From JBBPZA01 sp963728925 (GTDB taxonomy: Bacteria; Actinomycetota; Thermoleophilia; Solirubrobacterales; Solirubrobacteraceae), in the NCBI GenBank assembly GCA_963728925.1, contig CAVSMB010000029.1:372001-436000 (forward strand): a stretch of 64,000 nucleotides of DNA. Reading direction: 5' to 3'. Both the position numbers and the translations under genes were made by a program. Of the stretch, positions 9,503 through 18,010 are shown piece by piece. A model generated the notes under the pieces. That model made no database searches and was not told the DNA's origin. It saw nothing but the letters and a program-made list of their open reading frames with translations. Position 1 is the stretch's first letter, and every line of letters begins with the position of its first letter.

Positions 9503-10804
9503 ATGGCCGACCTCCCCGCCGACTGGTTCTCGCGGCCCGTCGCAGACGTCGATCCCGAGATCGCCGAGGTGCTCGGGCTCGAGCTCTCGCGCCAGCAGCG
9601 GACGCTCGAGATGATCGCCTCGGAGAACTTCGTGCCCCAGGCGGTGCTCGAGTGCCAGGGCTCCGTGCTCACCAACAAGTACGCCGAGGGCTATCCGGGC
9701 AAGCGCTACTACGGCGGCTGTGAGCATGTCGACGTCGCCGAGCAGCTCGCCATAGACCGTGCCAAGGAGGTCTTCGGCGGCGACCACGTCAACGTCCAGC
9801 CGCACGCGGGCGCGCAGGCCAACGCCGCCGTCTACCACGCCCTCCTGCAGCCGGGCGACACGATCCTGGGCCTCGAGCTCTCCCACGGCGGCCACCTCAC
9901 CCACGGGATGAAGCTCAACGTCTCGGGGCGGCTGTACGACGTGGTCGCCTACCACGTGCGGCGCGAGGACAGCCTGATGGACATGGACGAGGTGGAGCGC
10001 CTCGCGCGCGAGCACCGTCCCAAGCTCATCATCGCGGGCTGGTCCGCCTACCCGCGCCAGCTGGACTTCGCCCGCTTCCGCGCCATCGCCGACGAGGTCG
10101 GCGCCTACCTGATGACCGACATGGCGCACTTCGCCGGGCTCGTCGCCGCGGGCCTGCACCCGAGCCCCGTGCCCCACTCCGACGTCGTGACCACGACCAT
10201 CCACAAGACGCTGGGCGGCGCGCGCGGCGGCATCATCATCTGTCGCGAGGAGCTGGCCAAGAAGATCAACTCCGCCGTCTTCCCCGGCCAGCAGGGCGGC
10301 CCGCTCATGCACGTGATCGCCGGCAAGGCCGTCTCGCTCGGCCTCGCCCGTACCGAGGCCTTCCGCGACCGTCAGCGGCGCACGGTGTCCGGCGCGGCGG
10401 CGGTGGCCGACGCGCTCCTGGACACCGGCCACGGGGTCAGCGTGCTGACCGGCGGCACCGACGTGCACCTCGCGCTCGTCGACCTGCGCGAGTCAGAGCT
10501 CGACGGCCGCCAGGCCGAGGACCGCCTGCACGACATCGGCATCACCGTCAACCGCAACGCGGTGCCCTTCGACCCCCGGCCGCCGGCCGTCTCGTCCGGC
10601 CTGCGCGTCGGCACGCCCGCGCTGGCCACCCGCGGCCTCGCGGGCGAGGACTTCGAGGAGGTGGGAGCGATCATCGCCGCCGCGCTGGCGCCGGGCTTCG
10701 AGGACAGCCGTGCCGAGCTCTCCGATCGCGTCGCCGCCGTGGTCGAGCGCTTCCCGCTCTACGCGCAGCTCAGCGCTCCCGCTTCCCTCGCCCGCGCCGG
10801 GTAA
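9503..10804 (+). CDS. glyA: Serine hydroxymethyltransferase
   Basis: A PLP enzyme that converts serine and tetrahydrofolate to glycine and methylene-THF in the cytoplasm. The protein has 433 residues. Landmarks are RTLEMIASENFVPQAVLE, NKYAEGYPGKRYYGG, NVQPHAGAQAN and LELSHGGHLTHG. The PLP lysine is Lys235 in TTTIHKTLGGARGG. TAAGGT at 9491-9496 lies 6 bp before the ATG with no ribosome site, suggesting a leaderless mRNA. The gene is divergent from the Tim44 pair. Confidence 0.97.
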   Translation: MADLPADWFSRPVADVDPEIAEVLGLELSRQQRTLEMIASENFVPQAVLECQGSVLTNKYAEGYPGKRYYGGCEHVDVAEQLAIDRAKEVFGGDHVNVQPHAGAQANAAVYHALLQPGDTILGLELSHGGHLTHGMKLNVSGRLYDVVAYHVRREDSLMDMDEVERLAREHRPKLIIAGWSAYPRQLDFARFRAIADEVGAYLMTDMAHFAGLVAAGLHPSPVPHSDVVTTTIHKTLGGARGGIIICREELAKKINSAVFPGQQGGPLMHVIAGKAVSLGLARTEAFRDRQRRTVSGAAAVADALLDTGHGVSVLTGGTDVHLALVDLRESELDGRQAEDRLHDIGITVNRNAVPFDPRPPAVSSGLRVGTPALATRGLAGEDFEEVGAIIAAALAPGFEDSRAELSDRVAAVVERFPLYAQLSAPASLARAG

Positions 10805-10847
10805 CCTGGGGCTGCGGGACGCGGCGCGCCGTCTCCGCCCTTCGCGT

Positions 10848-11564
10848 ATGACCCGGCAGACCGTCGCCACGCGTGCTCGGGCCCCTGCGCCCGAGCCCCT
10901 CAGCGTCCGCTACGCGCGGCTCGCCAACGAGCGCCTGGCCCAACGTCCTCAGGACGGCGTCCTGCGGTGCCTCGACCTCGCGCTCGCCGGCGCGGCGTCG
11001 ATCGTCCTCGCGCCCGTCGCGCTTGTCGTCGGGCTCGCGATCCTCGCCGACTCCGGCGCCCCCGTCCTCTACCGCGGGCGCCGGGTCGGGCGTGGAGGCG
11101 ACACCTTCACGATGTACAAGTTCCGCACGCTCGCGCCCGACGCCGAGACGCGGCTCGGGCCCTACATGGGCTCAGAGCTCGACGCCCTGACCCCGGACGA
11201 GCACACGCGTGTCGGCCGCGTGTTGCGCGACGGCCACCTGGACGAGCTGCCCCAGCTCTTCAATGTCCTGCGCGGCGACATGAGCATCGTCGGGCCACGC
11301 CCCATCCGCCCGGTGTTCTTCGAGCAGCTCTGCGTCCAGATCCCCCAGTACTGGCAGCGCCTCGTGGTGCGGCCCGGGATGACCGGCTTCGCCCAGCTGC
11401 GCATCACCCGCGACATGACGTGGTCCGAGAAGCTCGTGCACGACTTCGAGTACATCGCCGACCGCTCGGTGGGGCTCTACGTGCGGATCGTCGCGGTCAC
11501 CGCGGGGCGCGTCGCCCGGCGGCTCCTGCTGGCGCCGCTCGCGCTCGTCCGCCGCTCGGGCTGA
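10848..11564 (+). CDS. Undecaprenyl-phosphate sugar phosphotransferase (bacterial sugar transferase)
   Basis: A 238-residue enzyme that moves a sugar-1-phosphate from a nucleotide sugar to a lipid carrier, starting surface-glycan assembly. One hydrophobic segment (about residues 45-70) precedes the catalytic core. Core motifs are MYKFRTLAPDAE, GRVLRDGHLDELPQLFNVLRGDMSIVGPRPIRP and VRPGMTGFAQ. The usual DELPQ motif is intact. It lacks the multi-helix N-terminal region of WbaP-type enzymes, so it is the short form. It is followed by an asparagine synthase, a DUF354 protein and a WecA-like transferase, which together suggest a polysaccharide locus. Confidence 0.88.
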   Translation: MTRQTVATRARAPAPEPLSVRYARLANERLAQRPQDGVLRCLDLALAGAASIVLAPVALVVGLAILADSGAPVLYRGRRVGRGGDTFTMYKFRTLAPDAETRLGPYMGSELDALTPDEHTRVGRVLRDGHLDELPQLFNVLRGDMSIVGPRPIRPVFFEQLCVQIPQYWQRLVVRPGMTGFAQLRITRDMTWSEKLVHDFEYIADRSVGLYVRIVAVTAGRVARRLLLAPLALVRRSG

Positions 11565-11572
11565 GGCTCGCC

Positions 11573-13456
11573 GTGTGCGGGATCACCGGCGTCCTGAACC
11601 GCGACGGCGCGCCCGCCGACGCCGCGACCCTCGACGCCATGAACGCGACCCTGCGCCACCGCGGGCCAGACAGCGAGGGACGCTTCACCGAGGGGCCGCT
11701 CGGGCTCGCGATGCGACGGCTCTCGATCATCGACCTCCAGGGCGGCGAGCAGCCGATCGCGTCCGAGGACGAGCGCGTGGTCGTCGTCTGCAACGGCGAG
11801 ATCTACAACTACCGCTCGCTGCGCGAGGGGCTGCGCGCCCGCGGGCACCGCTTCGCGACGGGAAGCGACGTGGAGGTGCTCGTCCATCTCTACGAGGAGC
11901 AGGGCGAGGCCTTCCTCCCAGAGCTGCGGGGCATGTTCGCCTTCGCGCTGTGGGACGCCGCGCGCCGCCGCCTGCTGCTGGCCCGCGACCGCTTCGGGAT
12001 CAAGCCGCTCTACTACGCGGACGGCCCGCGGTGCCTGCTCTTCGGCTCGGAGCTGCGGGCGCTCGCCCGTCACCCGTCGTTCTCCCGTGAGCTCGACCTC
12101 GACGCGCTGCACGCCTTCCTCGCCTTCAACTCGATCCCGGCGCCCGCGTCGATCTACGGCGCCGCGCGCAAGCTGCTCCCCGGGCACCTGCTCGTCGCCC
12201 AGGACGGCGGGACCGAGGTCCGCCGCTACGCCCGCCCGGCCCCCGTCGCGCGCGAGCGGCTGCGCGGCGAGCCGCCCGCCGTGCTCGCCGGCGAGCTGCG
12301 CGAGCGGCTTCGCGACTCGGTCCGGGCCCACCTCGTCGCCGACGTGCCCGTCGGCGTGCTGCTCTCCGGCGGCGTCGACTCCGCCGCGCTCGCCGCGCTC
12401 GCGGCGCAGGAAACTGCGGAGCCGGTCAGGACGTTCTCGATCGGGTTCCGCGAGCGCTCCTTCGACGAGCTCGCGCTCGCCCGCAAGGTCGCGCGCCGCT
12501 ACGGGACCGACCACCACGAGCTCGTCCTCGAGCCCGACGCCGCCGAGCTGCTGCCGCGGCTCGCAGCGGCCTTCGACGAGCCCTTCGGCGACTCGTCGGC
12601 GTTGCCGACGTACCTCGTGTCCGAGCTTGCCGCGCGCCACGTCAAGGTCGTCCTCTCGGGCGAGGGCGGCGACGAGCTGTTCGGCGGCTACTACACCTAC
12701 GTCGCCGACCGCATGGCGCCGCGCCTCGGTCGCCCGGCCGCCGCGCTGCGCCCGCTCGTCGACCGCCTGCCGAGCTCGTCGCGCAAGATCAGCCTGGAGT
12801 ACCGCGCCAAGCGCTTCGCGGCCGGCGCGGCGCTCCCCCCGCTCGAGCGCCACCACGCGTGGAAGGAGATCTTCTCCTCTGAGGCGCGCGCGTCGCTGCT
12901 GCGCGACGGCGAGCGGGCGGCCGACCCGCTGGACGCCTGGCGCGCGCGCTACGCCGAGACCGCGGGGGCCGAGCCGCTCCACCGCCTCCAGGACGTCGAC
13001 CTCGGCGTCTACCTCGTCGACGACCTGCTCGTGAAGACGGACCGGGCGAGCATGGCCCACTCGCTCGAGGCCCGCGTTCCCTACCTCGACACCGCGGTCT
13101 CCGAGCTCGCGCTGGCGCTCCCGCGCGAGCTGCGCGTGCTCGGGCTCTCGAAGAAGCGCCTCCTGCGCCGCGCCGTCGAGCCGCTCGTGCCGCGGGAGAT
13201 CGTGCACGGCCGCAAGCAGGGGTTCTCGATCCCCGCGGCGGCCTGGCTGCGCGGCGAGCTCGAGCCGTTCGCCCGCGAGGTGCTCGCGCCGGCGCGGATT
13301 CGCGCGCAAGGGGTCTTCGACCCCGGCGCCGTCACCACGCTGCTCGACCGCCACGTCGCCCGTCAGGCCGACCTGAGCCGCCAGCTCTGGGGGCTGCTCG
13401 CCTTCGGCCTGTGGCACGACGCCCAGCGCTCCCTGCCCGTCGCGGTCGCGGCCTGA
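11573..13456 (+). CDS. asnB: Asparagine synthase (glutamine-hydrolysing)
   Basis: A 627-residue class II amidotransferase. The GTG start is followed directly by Cys2 (VCGITGVLN), the glutaminase nucleophile exposed after Met removal. Other glutaminase residues are in RHRGPDSEG, RLSIIDLQGGEQPI and CNGEIYNY. The synthetase half has the PPi loop LLSGGVDSAALAAL, then SGEGGDELFGGY and LVKTDRASMAHSLEARVPYLD. In a glycan locus such proteins often amidate a sugar or peptide rather than only supply asparagine (inference). It overlaps the next gene by one base (TGATG). Confidence 0.93.
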   Translation: MCGITGVLNRDGAPADAATLDAMNATLRHRGPDSEGRFTEGPLGLAMRRLSIIDLQGGEQPIASEDERVVVVCNGEIYNYRSLREGLRARGHRFATGSDVEVLVHLYEEQGEAFLPELRGMFAFALWDAARRRLLLARDRFGIKPLYYADGPRCLLFGSELRALARHPSFSRELDLDALHAFLAFNSIPAPASIYGAARKLLPGHLLVAQDGGTEVRRYARPAPVARERLRGEPPAVLAGELRERLRDSVRAHLVADVPVGVLLSGGVDSAALAALAAQETAEPVRTFSIGFRERSFDELALARKVARRYGTDHHELVLEPDAAELLPRLAAAFDEPFGDSSALPTYLVSELAARHVKVVLSGEGGDELFGGYYTYVADRMAPRLGRPAAALRPLVDRLPSSSRKISLEYRAKRFAAGAALPPLERHHAWKEIFSSEARASLLRDGERAADPLDAWRARYAETAGAEPLHRLQDVDLGVYLVDDLLVKTDRASMAHSLEARVPYLDTAVSELALALPRELRVLGLSKKRLLRRAVEPLVPREIVHGRKQGFSIPAAAWLRGELEPFAREVLAPARIRAQGVFDPGAVTTLLDRHVARQADLSRQLWGLLAFGLWHDAQRSLPVAVAA

Positions 13457-14460
13457 TGCGCATCTGGATCGACATGACGGCGCCGGCCCACCCGATCGTC
13501 TTCCGGCCGATCATCGAGCGCCTGCGCGCCCAGGGCCACGAGGTGCTGGTCACCGCGCGCGACTACGCGGACACGCTGGGCCTGCTCGCGCTGCACGGCA
13601 TGGAGCACGAGGCCTACGGCGCCCACGCCGGCGCGGGCCGCGCGCGCAAGCTCGCCCAGCTGCTTACGCGCTCGCGCTGGATGCGCCGCTACGGCCGCGG
13701 GCGGGCCTTCGACCTCGCCGCGGCGCACGGATCCAACGACCTCGCGCTGGCCGCGTCGTGGCTGCGGATCCCCGCGGTCAACATGTTCGACTACGAGTTC
13801 GCGACCCTCCAGCACAACATCGGCTGCCGGCGCGCACGCAAGGTCCTGACCCCCGACGCGATCCCGCTCGAGCGCCTGGAGCGCTACGGGGTCACCGCGG
13901 CCAAGCACGACCCATACCCGGGCCTGAAGGAGGAGTACTACCTCGCCGACTTCGAGCCAGACCCGGGCGTGCTCGAGCGCCTCGGGCTCGACGCCCGGCG
14001 CACGATCGTCGTCCTGCGCCCGCCCCCGGACGTGTCGCTGTATCACCGGCGCTCCAACGTCCTGTACCCGATGGTCCTCGATCACGTCGGGCGCCGCGAG
14101 GACGTGCACGCCGTGGTCCTCCCGCGCACGGCCGAGCAGCGCCGCGAGCTCTCGGCGAGCGAGCTGCCGTCGCTCGTGGTTCCCGGCGGGCCGGTCGACG
14201 CCCAGAGCCTCATCGCGCTCTCCGACCTGGTGGTCTCGGCGGGTGGGACCATGAACCGCGAGGCGGTGGCGCTCGGCGTGCCGGTGTGGACCACCTACGC
14301 GGCGCGCCTGGGCGCCGTGGACGAGCACCTCATGCGCGAGGGCAGGCTCCGCCCCCTGACCGATCCCGAGGCCCTCGAGCTGCGAAAGCGCGACCAGGCC
14401 GGCGACCGAATCCGCCGCGACCCGCAGCTCCTCGTGGAGAAGATCTTGAACGCGGCCTGA
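13456..14460 (+). CDS. DUF354 family protein (glycosyltransferase-like fold)
   Basis: 334 residues, opening with MRIWIDMTAPAHPIVFRPII, the usual DUF354 start. It continues with GHEVLVTARDYADTLGLL, NMFDYEFA and a nucleotide-sugar-binding-like C-terminus (SDLVVSAGGTMNREAVALGVPVWTTY). The family resembles GT-B glycosyltransferases of the UDP-GlcNAc 2-epimerase/MurG type and occurs in surface-glycan loci of archaea and bacteria. No biochemical function is established. The ATG shares one base with the asnB stop, so the two are coupled. Confidence 0.85.
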   Translation: MRIWIDMTAPAHPIVFRPIIERLRAQGHEVLVTARDYADTLGLLALHGMEHEAYGAHAGAGRARKLAQLLTRSRWMRRYGRGRAFDLAAAHGSNDLALAASWLRIPAVNMFDYEFATLQHNIGCRRARKVLTPDAIPLERLERYGVTAAKHDPYPGLKEEYYLADFEPDPGVLERLGLDARRTIVVLRPPPDVSLYHRRSNVLYPMVLDHVGRREDVHAVVLPRTAEQRRELSASELPSLVVPGGPVDAQSLIALSDLVVSAGGTMNREAVALGVPVWTTYAARLGAVDEHLMREGRLRPLTDPEALELRKRDQAGDRIRRDPQLLVEKILNAA

Positions 14461-14532
14461 GCCCCGCCCCGGGGTGAATCCGGGAGTGGCGCTCAGGCCC
14501 CGCGCTCGCGGGATCTGGGGGGTGGGCCTGCC

Positions 14533-15771
14533 ATGCTGTTCTCCGTGGACGAGCTCGACGCCGTTCTGGCCTGCGCGGTCGCCCTCGTGGTGGCCTATGT
14601 GGCGACGCCTGTGAGCGGGCTGATCGCCCGCCGCATCGGCGCCGTGGACCAGCCCTCCGAGCGGGGGCTGGCCGACCGTCCCACCCCGCGGCTCGGGGGC
14701 CTCGCACTGCTTGCCGGGATCCTCGTGGCGGCGATCGTCTTCGTGCCGATGGAGACGCAGACCAAGGGCGTCCTCGCCGGGGCGATCGCCGTGACCGCGG
14801 TCGGGGCGCTCGACGACGTCTACGACCTGCCCCCGGCGGTCAAGCTCCTGGGCCAGATCGGCGCCGCGCTGATCCCGGTGCTCAGCGACGTCCGCGTGGA
14901 AACCTTCACGCTGCCCTTCGTCGGGCGCGTCGACCTCGGTCATCTCGCCGGGCCGGTGAGCGTTCTGTGGATCGTCGGGGTGGTCAACGCGGTGAACCTG
15001 ACCGACGGCATCGACGGGCTCGCCGCCGGCGTCTGCGCGATCAGCGCGATCGCCTTCGCGGTCATCGCCTTCGACCTCGGGCGCCCCACGGCCGGCGTCC
15101 TCGCGGCGATCATCGCGGGCTCGGCGCTCGGCTTCCTCTTCCACAACTTCCACCCGGCGGCCGTCTTCATGGGCGACGCCGGCTCCAACGTGCTCGGCTT
15201 CATGCTCGCCGCGACGGCCATCCAGGGGACGCTGAAGACCAACGCCGTCATCGCGCTGCTGTTCCCGCTCATCATCCTCGCCGTCCCGTTCCTGGACACG
15301 AGCTTCGTCGTCGCCAAGCGGCTCAAGCACCGACGGCCGGTGTACCGCGCGGACGCGTCGCACTTCCACCACAGGCTCTCCAACATCGGCTTCTCCCAGC
15401 GCCGCGTGGTCCTCTACCTCTACGCCTGGACGATGACCATGGCCGGGCTGGCCGTCGCCCTGCGCTTCGTGCCCTACTCCGACGACGCCGGCCATCTGAA
15501 CGAGGGCTGGGCCCTGGTCATGGGCGGCCTTGGCCTGGTCACGCTCGCCGCCTCGGTCTACCTCGTCTACGTGCTCGAGATCCTCAAGTTCCGCCGCGTG
15601 CGCGCGTGGCAGCTGCGACGCCTGCGCCCCGACACTTCCGAGATGGAGATCGAGGAGCAGGTCGCGCGCGAGCTCGACACCGGCGAGTTCGAGGCGCTGG
15701 GCGGGGTGCCCGAGCCTCGCGCGGGCGGCCGCGACCACGGCACGGGCGAGGTCCCGGCCGTGCGGTCCTAG
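14533..15771 (+). CDS. WecA/TagO-like undecaprenyl-phosphate sugar-1-phosphate transferase
   Basis: A 412-residue polytopic membrane enzyme of the MraY/WecA family, which loads HexNAc-1-phosphate on undecaprenyl phosphate. Motifs are DQPSERGLADRPTPRLGG, DDVYDLPP, NLTDGIDG at residues 155-162, FMGDAGSNVLGF and the WecA-type DASHFHHRL. About ten hydrophobic segments are visible. The last 70 residues are a charged cytoplasmic tail not typical of MraY. Its 72-bp upstream gap is GC-rich without a clear ribosome site. Likely the first step of a wall teichoic-acid-like or arabinogalactan-like polymer (inference). Confidence 0.9.
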   Translation: MLFSVDELDAVLACAVALVVAYVATPVSGLIARRIGAVDQPSERGLADRPTPRLGGLALLAGILVAAIVFVPMETQTKGVLAGAIAVTAVGALDDVYDLPPAVKLLGQIGAALIPVLSDVRVETFTLPFVGRVDLGHLAGPVSVLWIVGVVNAVNLTDGIDGLAAGVCAISAIAFAVIAFDLGRPTAGVLAAIIAGSALGFLFHNFHPAAVFMGDAGSNVLGFMLAATAIQGTLKTNAVIALLFPLIILAVPFLDTSFVVAKRLKHRRPVYRADASHFHHRLSNIGFSQRRVVLYLYAWTMTMAGLAVALRFVPYSDDAGHLNEGWALVMGGLGLVTLAASVYLVYVLEILKFRRVRAWQLRRLRPDTSEMEIEEQVARELDTGEFEALGGVPEPRAGGRDHGTGEVPAVRS

Positions 15772-15781
15772 GCGCTCGGGC

Positions 15782-16222
15782 TCAGCGGTCCACGCGTCCG
15801 TGGACCGAGCGCAGCCAGATGCCCGTCAGCGCCTCGGTGAGCTCGTCGCCGCCGTCGTCGCCCCGCATGAGCGCCTGGTAGCAGGCGCGCTCGGTCATCC
15901 ACGCCAGCGCGAAGGCGGTCGGCTCGGCGGACAGCCGGCTGGGTACGCGCCCAGCGGCCTGCTCGGACTCGATGCGGACGCGCGTGGCCTCGACGAAGCG
16001 CCCGAGGATCTCGCGCCACGCGACGGCGGTCGCCTCGTCGTAGGCCGCCGTCTCGACCACAGCCCGCAGGAGCACGGCGTGATCGCGGTACAGGGTGATG
16101 ACCCGCACCAGGGCAGCGCGAAGCTCCTTTGCGCCGTCGCCCTCGGTCGTCCACCACGCCTCGGCCTCGCGGTAGAGCTCGGCGGCCACCTCCTCGGTGA
16201 GCCGGACGAGCAGGTCGCGCTT
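15782..16222 (-). pseudogene. TetR-family regulator lacking its DNA-binding domain
   Basis: The frame holds a TetR/AcrR C-terminal ligand domain (LREALVRV-type helices, REILGRFVEATRVRIESEQAAGRV, FALAWMTERACYQALM). Reading upstream past the possible GTG at 16189, the codons give KRDLLVRLTEE, the very end of the TetR helix-turn-helix region (consensus SKRDLL). The next codon is TAG. The rest of the HTH is missing and the DNA beyond belongs to a gene on the other strand. The remaining protein could still dimerise but cannot bind DNA. Confidence 0.78.
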
Positions 16223-16778
16223 CTACGAGCAGGTCGTCGGGCTGGACATGAGCTTCGACGAGCGCCTCGACGCGGTCCGCGAGCACGTCTCGGACGCGTT
16301 CATCACGCTGTTCGACGAGAACCTCGTGCAGGCTGCCCGCCGGCTGATCGACGATCCGCGCGACGTCGAGGCCAAGGTCGACTTCGCCACGACGTACCAC
16401 ATGGTCATCGAGGGCACGCTCGCCCTCACCGGCCAGTGGACCATCACGGAGTGGGGCGAGCGCGAGGGCGTTCTCCCCGGCTTCCTGGAGGGCTTCAAGC
16501 GGATCTCCCAGGACGAGCACCGCCATGTCGCCTACGGCACCTGGTTCCTCCAGCAGAAGTGCAAGGACCCGGCGCTCGCGCGCCGCGTCCAGGACAAGCT
16601 GGTCGAGCTGCTGCCGATCGCCGCCGGCGTCCTCGCGCCCCCCGGGGTGGACCCCTTCACCGAGGAGTGGGAGCTCATGGGCTTCAAGAGCCCCGAGGTC
16701 AACGAGTTCGCCTTCACCGCGCTGAGCCGTCGCCTGAAGGTGATCGGCGTGTCGCTGCCCGCCGTCCAGGCCGCATAG
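16197..16778 (+). pseudogene. R2-like ferritin-fold protein, N-terminal part deleted
   Basis: The 193-residue frame matches the C-terminal two thirds of ribonucleotide reductase R2-like proteins (R2-like ligand-binding oxidase type): FYEQVVGLD, AKVDFATTYHMVIEGTLALTGQ, GFLEGFKRISQDEHRHVAYGTWFL. The second half of the di-iron site (Glu in IEGTLA, Glu/His in DEHRH) is present. The first half, on the two preceding helices, is missing. The GTG at 16197 lies in DNA that is antisense to the neighbouring TetR remnant, and true homology starts only at about 16221. Almost certainly a truncated, inactive gene. Confidence 0.75.
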
Positions 16779-16793
16779 CCCGCGGCTGAGCGG

Positions 16794-17297
16794 TCAGCCT
16801 TCCGGCACGGGATCGGCCATCTCGATCCCGTGGCGCTGCGCGAGGTCGAGGACGGCGTCCATGCTCGGCGGGGCGGGAAGCGCGGCGGCCGCGCGGACGA
16901 ACGCCTCCATCGGCGCGCCGGGGGCATAGACGACGTAGGCGAGCGCCTCGTCGCCGGTTTCGTTGCGGATCGTGTGGGCGCGACCGCCGGCGATCGGCAC
17001 GACGCTGCCCGGGCCGGCGGTGAGGCGACCGACCTCTGCGTCGCCGTCCTCGACGTAGAACGCGAGCTCACCGCGCTCGACGCGGTAGATCTCGACCGGT
17101 CCGTGGCGATGGAGCACGGGCGGCCCGCCGGGGGGCATGCGGACCTCCGCGGCGACGAGCGCGCCGGCCGTCTGCGCGGCGGTGACGTGGAAGCGGATGC
17201 GATCGCTGCCGACCTGGAGCTCGTCGGGGAGGAGAGAGAGCTCGCCGGAGCCGTGATGGTCATCCGAGGCAGTGGTCAGGTTGCCTGTCGTTGTCAT
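16794..17297 (-). CDS. Cupin-domain protein divergent from MarR regulator
   Basis: A 167-residue single-domain cupin. The metal-binding motif 1 reads GPPVLHRHGPVEIYRVERGELAFYV. Motif 2 is PGSVVPIAGGRAHTIRNETGD. His and Glu ligands are largely present. Cupins of this type are often quercetinase- or isomerase-like; the substrate is unknown. The ATG at 17297 lies 8 bp from a good -10 (TATTCT), so the mRNA is nearly leaderless. It is transcribed away from a MarR gene 31 bp off and shares an operator-like inverted repeat with it, so it is probably the regulator's target. Confidence 0.82.
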   Translation of the reverse strand: MTTTGNLTTASDDHHGSGELSLLPDELQVGSDRIRFHVTAAQTAGALVAAEVRMPPGGPPVLHRHGPVEIYRVERGELAFYVEDGDAEVGRLTAGPGSVVPIAGGRAHTIRNETGDEALAYVVYAPGAPMEAFVRAAAALPAPPSMDAVLDLAQRHGIEMADPVPEG

Positions 17298-17335
17298 GGG
17301 GGCGTAGAATAGGCAGGCCACCTGACCAATGTCAA
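17273..17335. promoter_or_regulatory. Overlapping divergent promoters with inverted-repeat operator (cupin/MarR)
   Basis: TGGTCAGGTTGCCTG (17273-17287) and CAGGCCACCTGACCA (17314-17328) are inverted copies, 14 of 15 bases matching. For the cupin, TTGACA (17335-17330 on the - strand) and TATTCT (17311-17306) are spaced by 18 bp. The right arm fills that spacer. For marR, TTGCCT (17281-17286) and TAGAAT (17305-17310) are a weaker pair, and the left arm overlaps its -35. The layout suits repression of both genes by the MarR product. Confidence 0.65.
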
Positions 17336-17814
17336 CCCGGACCACGATCTCCGCCCTGCGCGCGTCCGAGAGGCTTCCTCGGACCTCCGCCCGGCGCGCG
17401 CCCGAGAACCTCGCGATCCTCCTGCGCGAGCCGTTCCGCGCCATGAGCGAGGAGCTCCACGAGCGCCTGGCGGAGGCGGGGCATCCGGAGGTTCGTCCCG
17501 CCCACGGGACGGTGTTCCAGTTCCTCGACGACGACGGCACGCGCGTCGGCGTGCTCGCGCAGCGCGCGCAGATGACCAAGCAGTCGATGGCCGAGCTCGT
17601 CGCCCACCTCGATCGCCACGGGTACGTGGAACGGGTTCCCGACCCCGCCGATCGGCGCGCCAGGCTCGTCCGCGCCACCGCGAGGGGCCGTGCCGTCTAC
17701 GCCGCGGCGCACGCGGCGGGGGCGAAGATCGTCGAGCGCTGGACCGAGCGCCTCGGGGAGCGCGACATGCGCCGCCTGCGCGAGCTCCTCGAGAAGCTCA
17801 ACGCAGCGCTCTGA
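17329..17814 (+). CDS. MarR-family transcriptional regulator
   Basis: 161 residues with the MarR winged-helix layout. An N-terminal dimerisation helix (ILLREPFRAMSEELHERLAE) is followed by the HTH region (GVLAQRAQMTKQSMAELVAHLDRHGYVERVPDP), wing residues DRRARLVRATARGRAV and a C-terminal dimer helix. The first 20 residues are Ser/Arg-rich and poorly conserved; the in-frame ATG at 17443 is too late to be the start. It probably responds to a small phenolic or oxidising ligand and controls itself and the cupin gene (inference from the shared operator). Confidence 0.9.
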   Translation: MSTRTTISALRASERLPRTSARRAPENLAILLREPFRAMSEELHERLAEAGHPEVRPAHGTVFQFLDDDGTRVGVLAQRAQMTKQSMAELVAHLDRHGYVERVPDPADRRARLVRATARGRAVYAAAHAAGAKIVERWTERLGERDMRRLRELLEKLNAAL

Positions 17815-17842
17815 GGGCAGCGCGCGCCGGGACGCGCGCCGA

Positions 17843-18010
17843 CTACTCCGGGTCGTCGTCCTCGAGCCGCTCGGAGCCCTCGTACTCGTCGGGCGGCGGT
17901 GCGTCGGGATCGGAGGGGGCGTCGGAGTGCTCGGAGCTGTCGCCGAGCGGCGTGTCGTCGCCGTCCTCGCCGTCGGGCTCGGCGCCGGGGTCGTTCTCGA
18001 GGCGTTCCAT
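17843..18010 (-). CDS. Small acidic protein (55 aa)
   Basis: A 55-codon gene whose ATG overlaps the stop of the upstream gene (TGATG). The product is extremely acidic: about 20 Asp/Glu, with Pro and Ser, and only two basic residues outside the start (MERLENDPGAEPDGEDGDDT...LEDDDPE). It is probably disordered. The overlap implies translational coupling in a three-gene unit (cupin, Rossmann-like protein, this gene). No family is recognised. Chance is possible, but the tight overlap and strong codon-position GC bias support a real gene. Confidence 0.6.
   Translation of the reverse strand: MERLENDPGAEPDGEDGDDTPLGDSSEHSDAPSDPDAPPPDEYEGSERLEDDDPE

Noticed and set aside
13363..15738. 791-codon open frame on the - strand
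   Set aside because: Antisense to asnB, the DUF354 gene and the WecA-like gene, all with clear motifs on the + strand; no family resemblance.
16197..16225. GTG at 16197 as a true start of the R2-like gene
   Set aside because: The first eight codons are antisense to the TetR remnant and unlike the family; homology begins only at 16221 and half of the iron site is absent.
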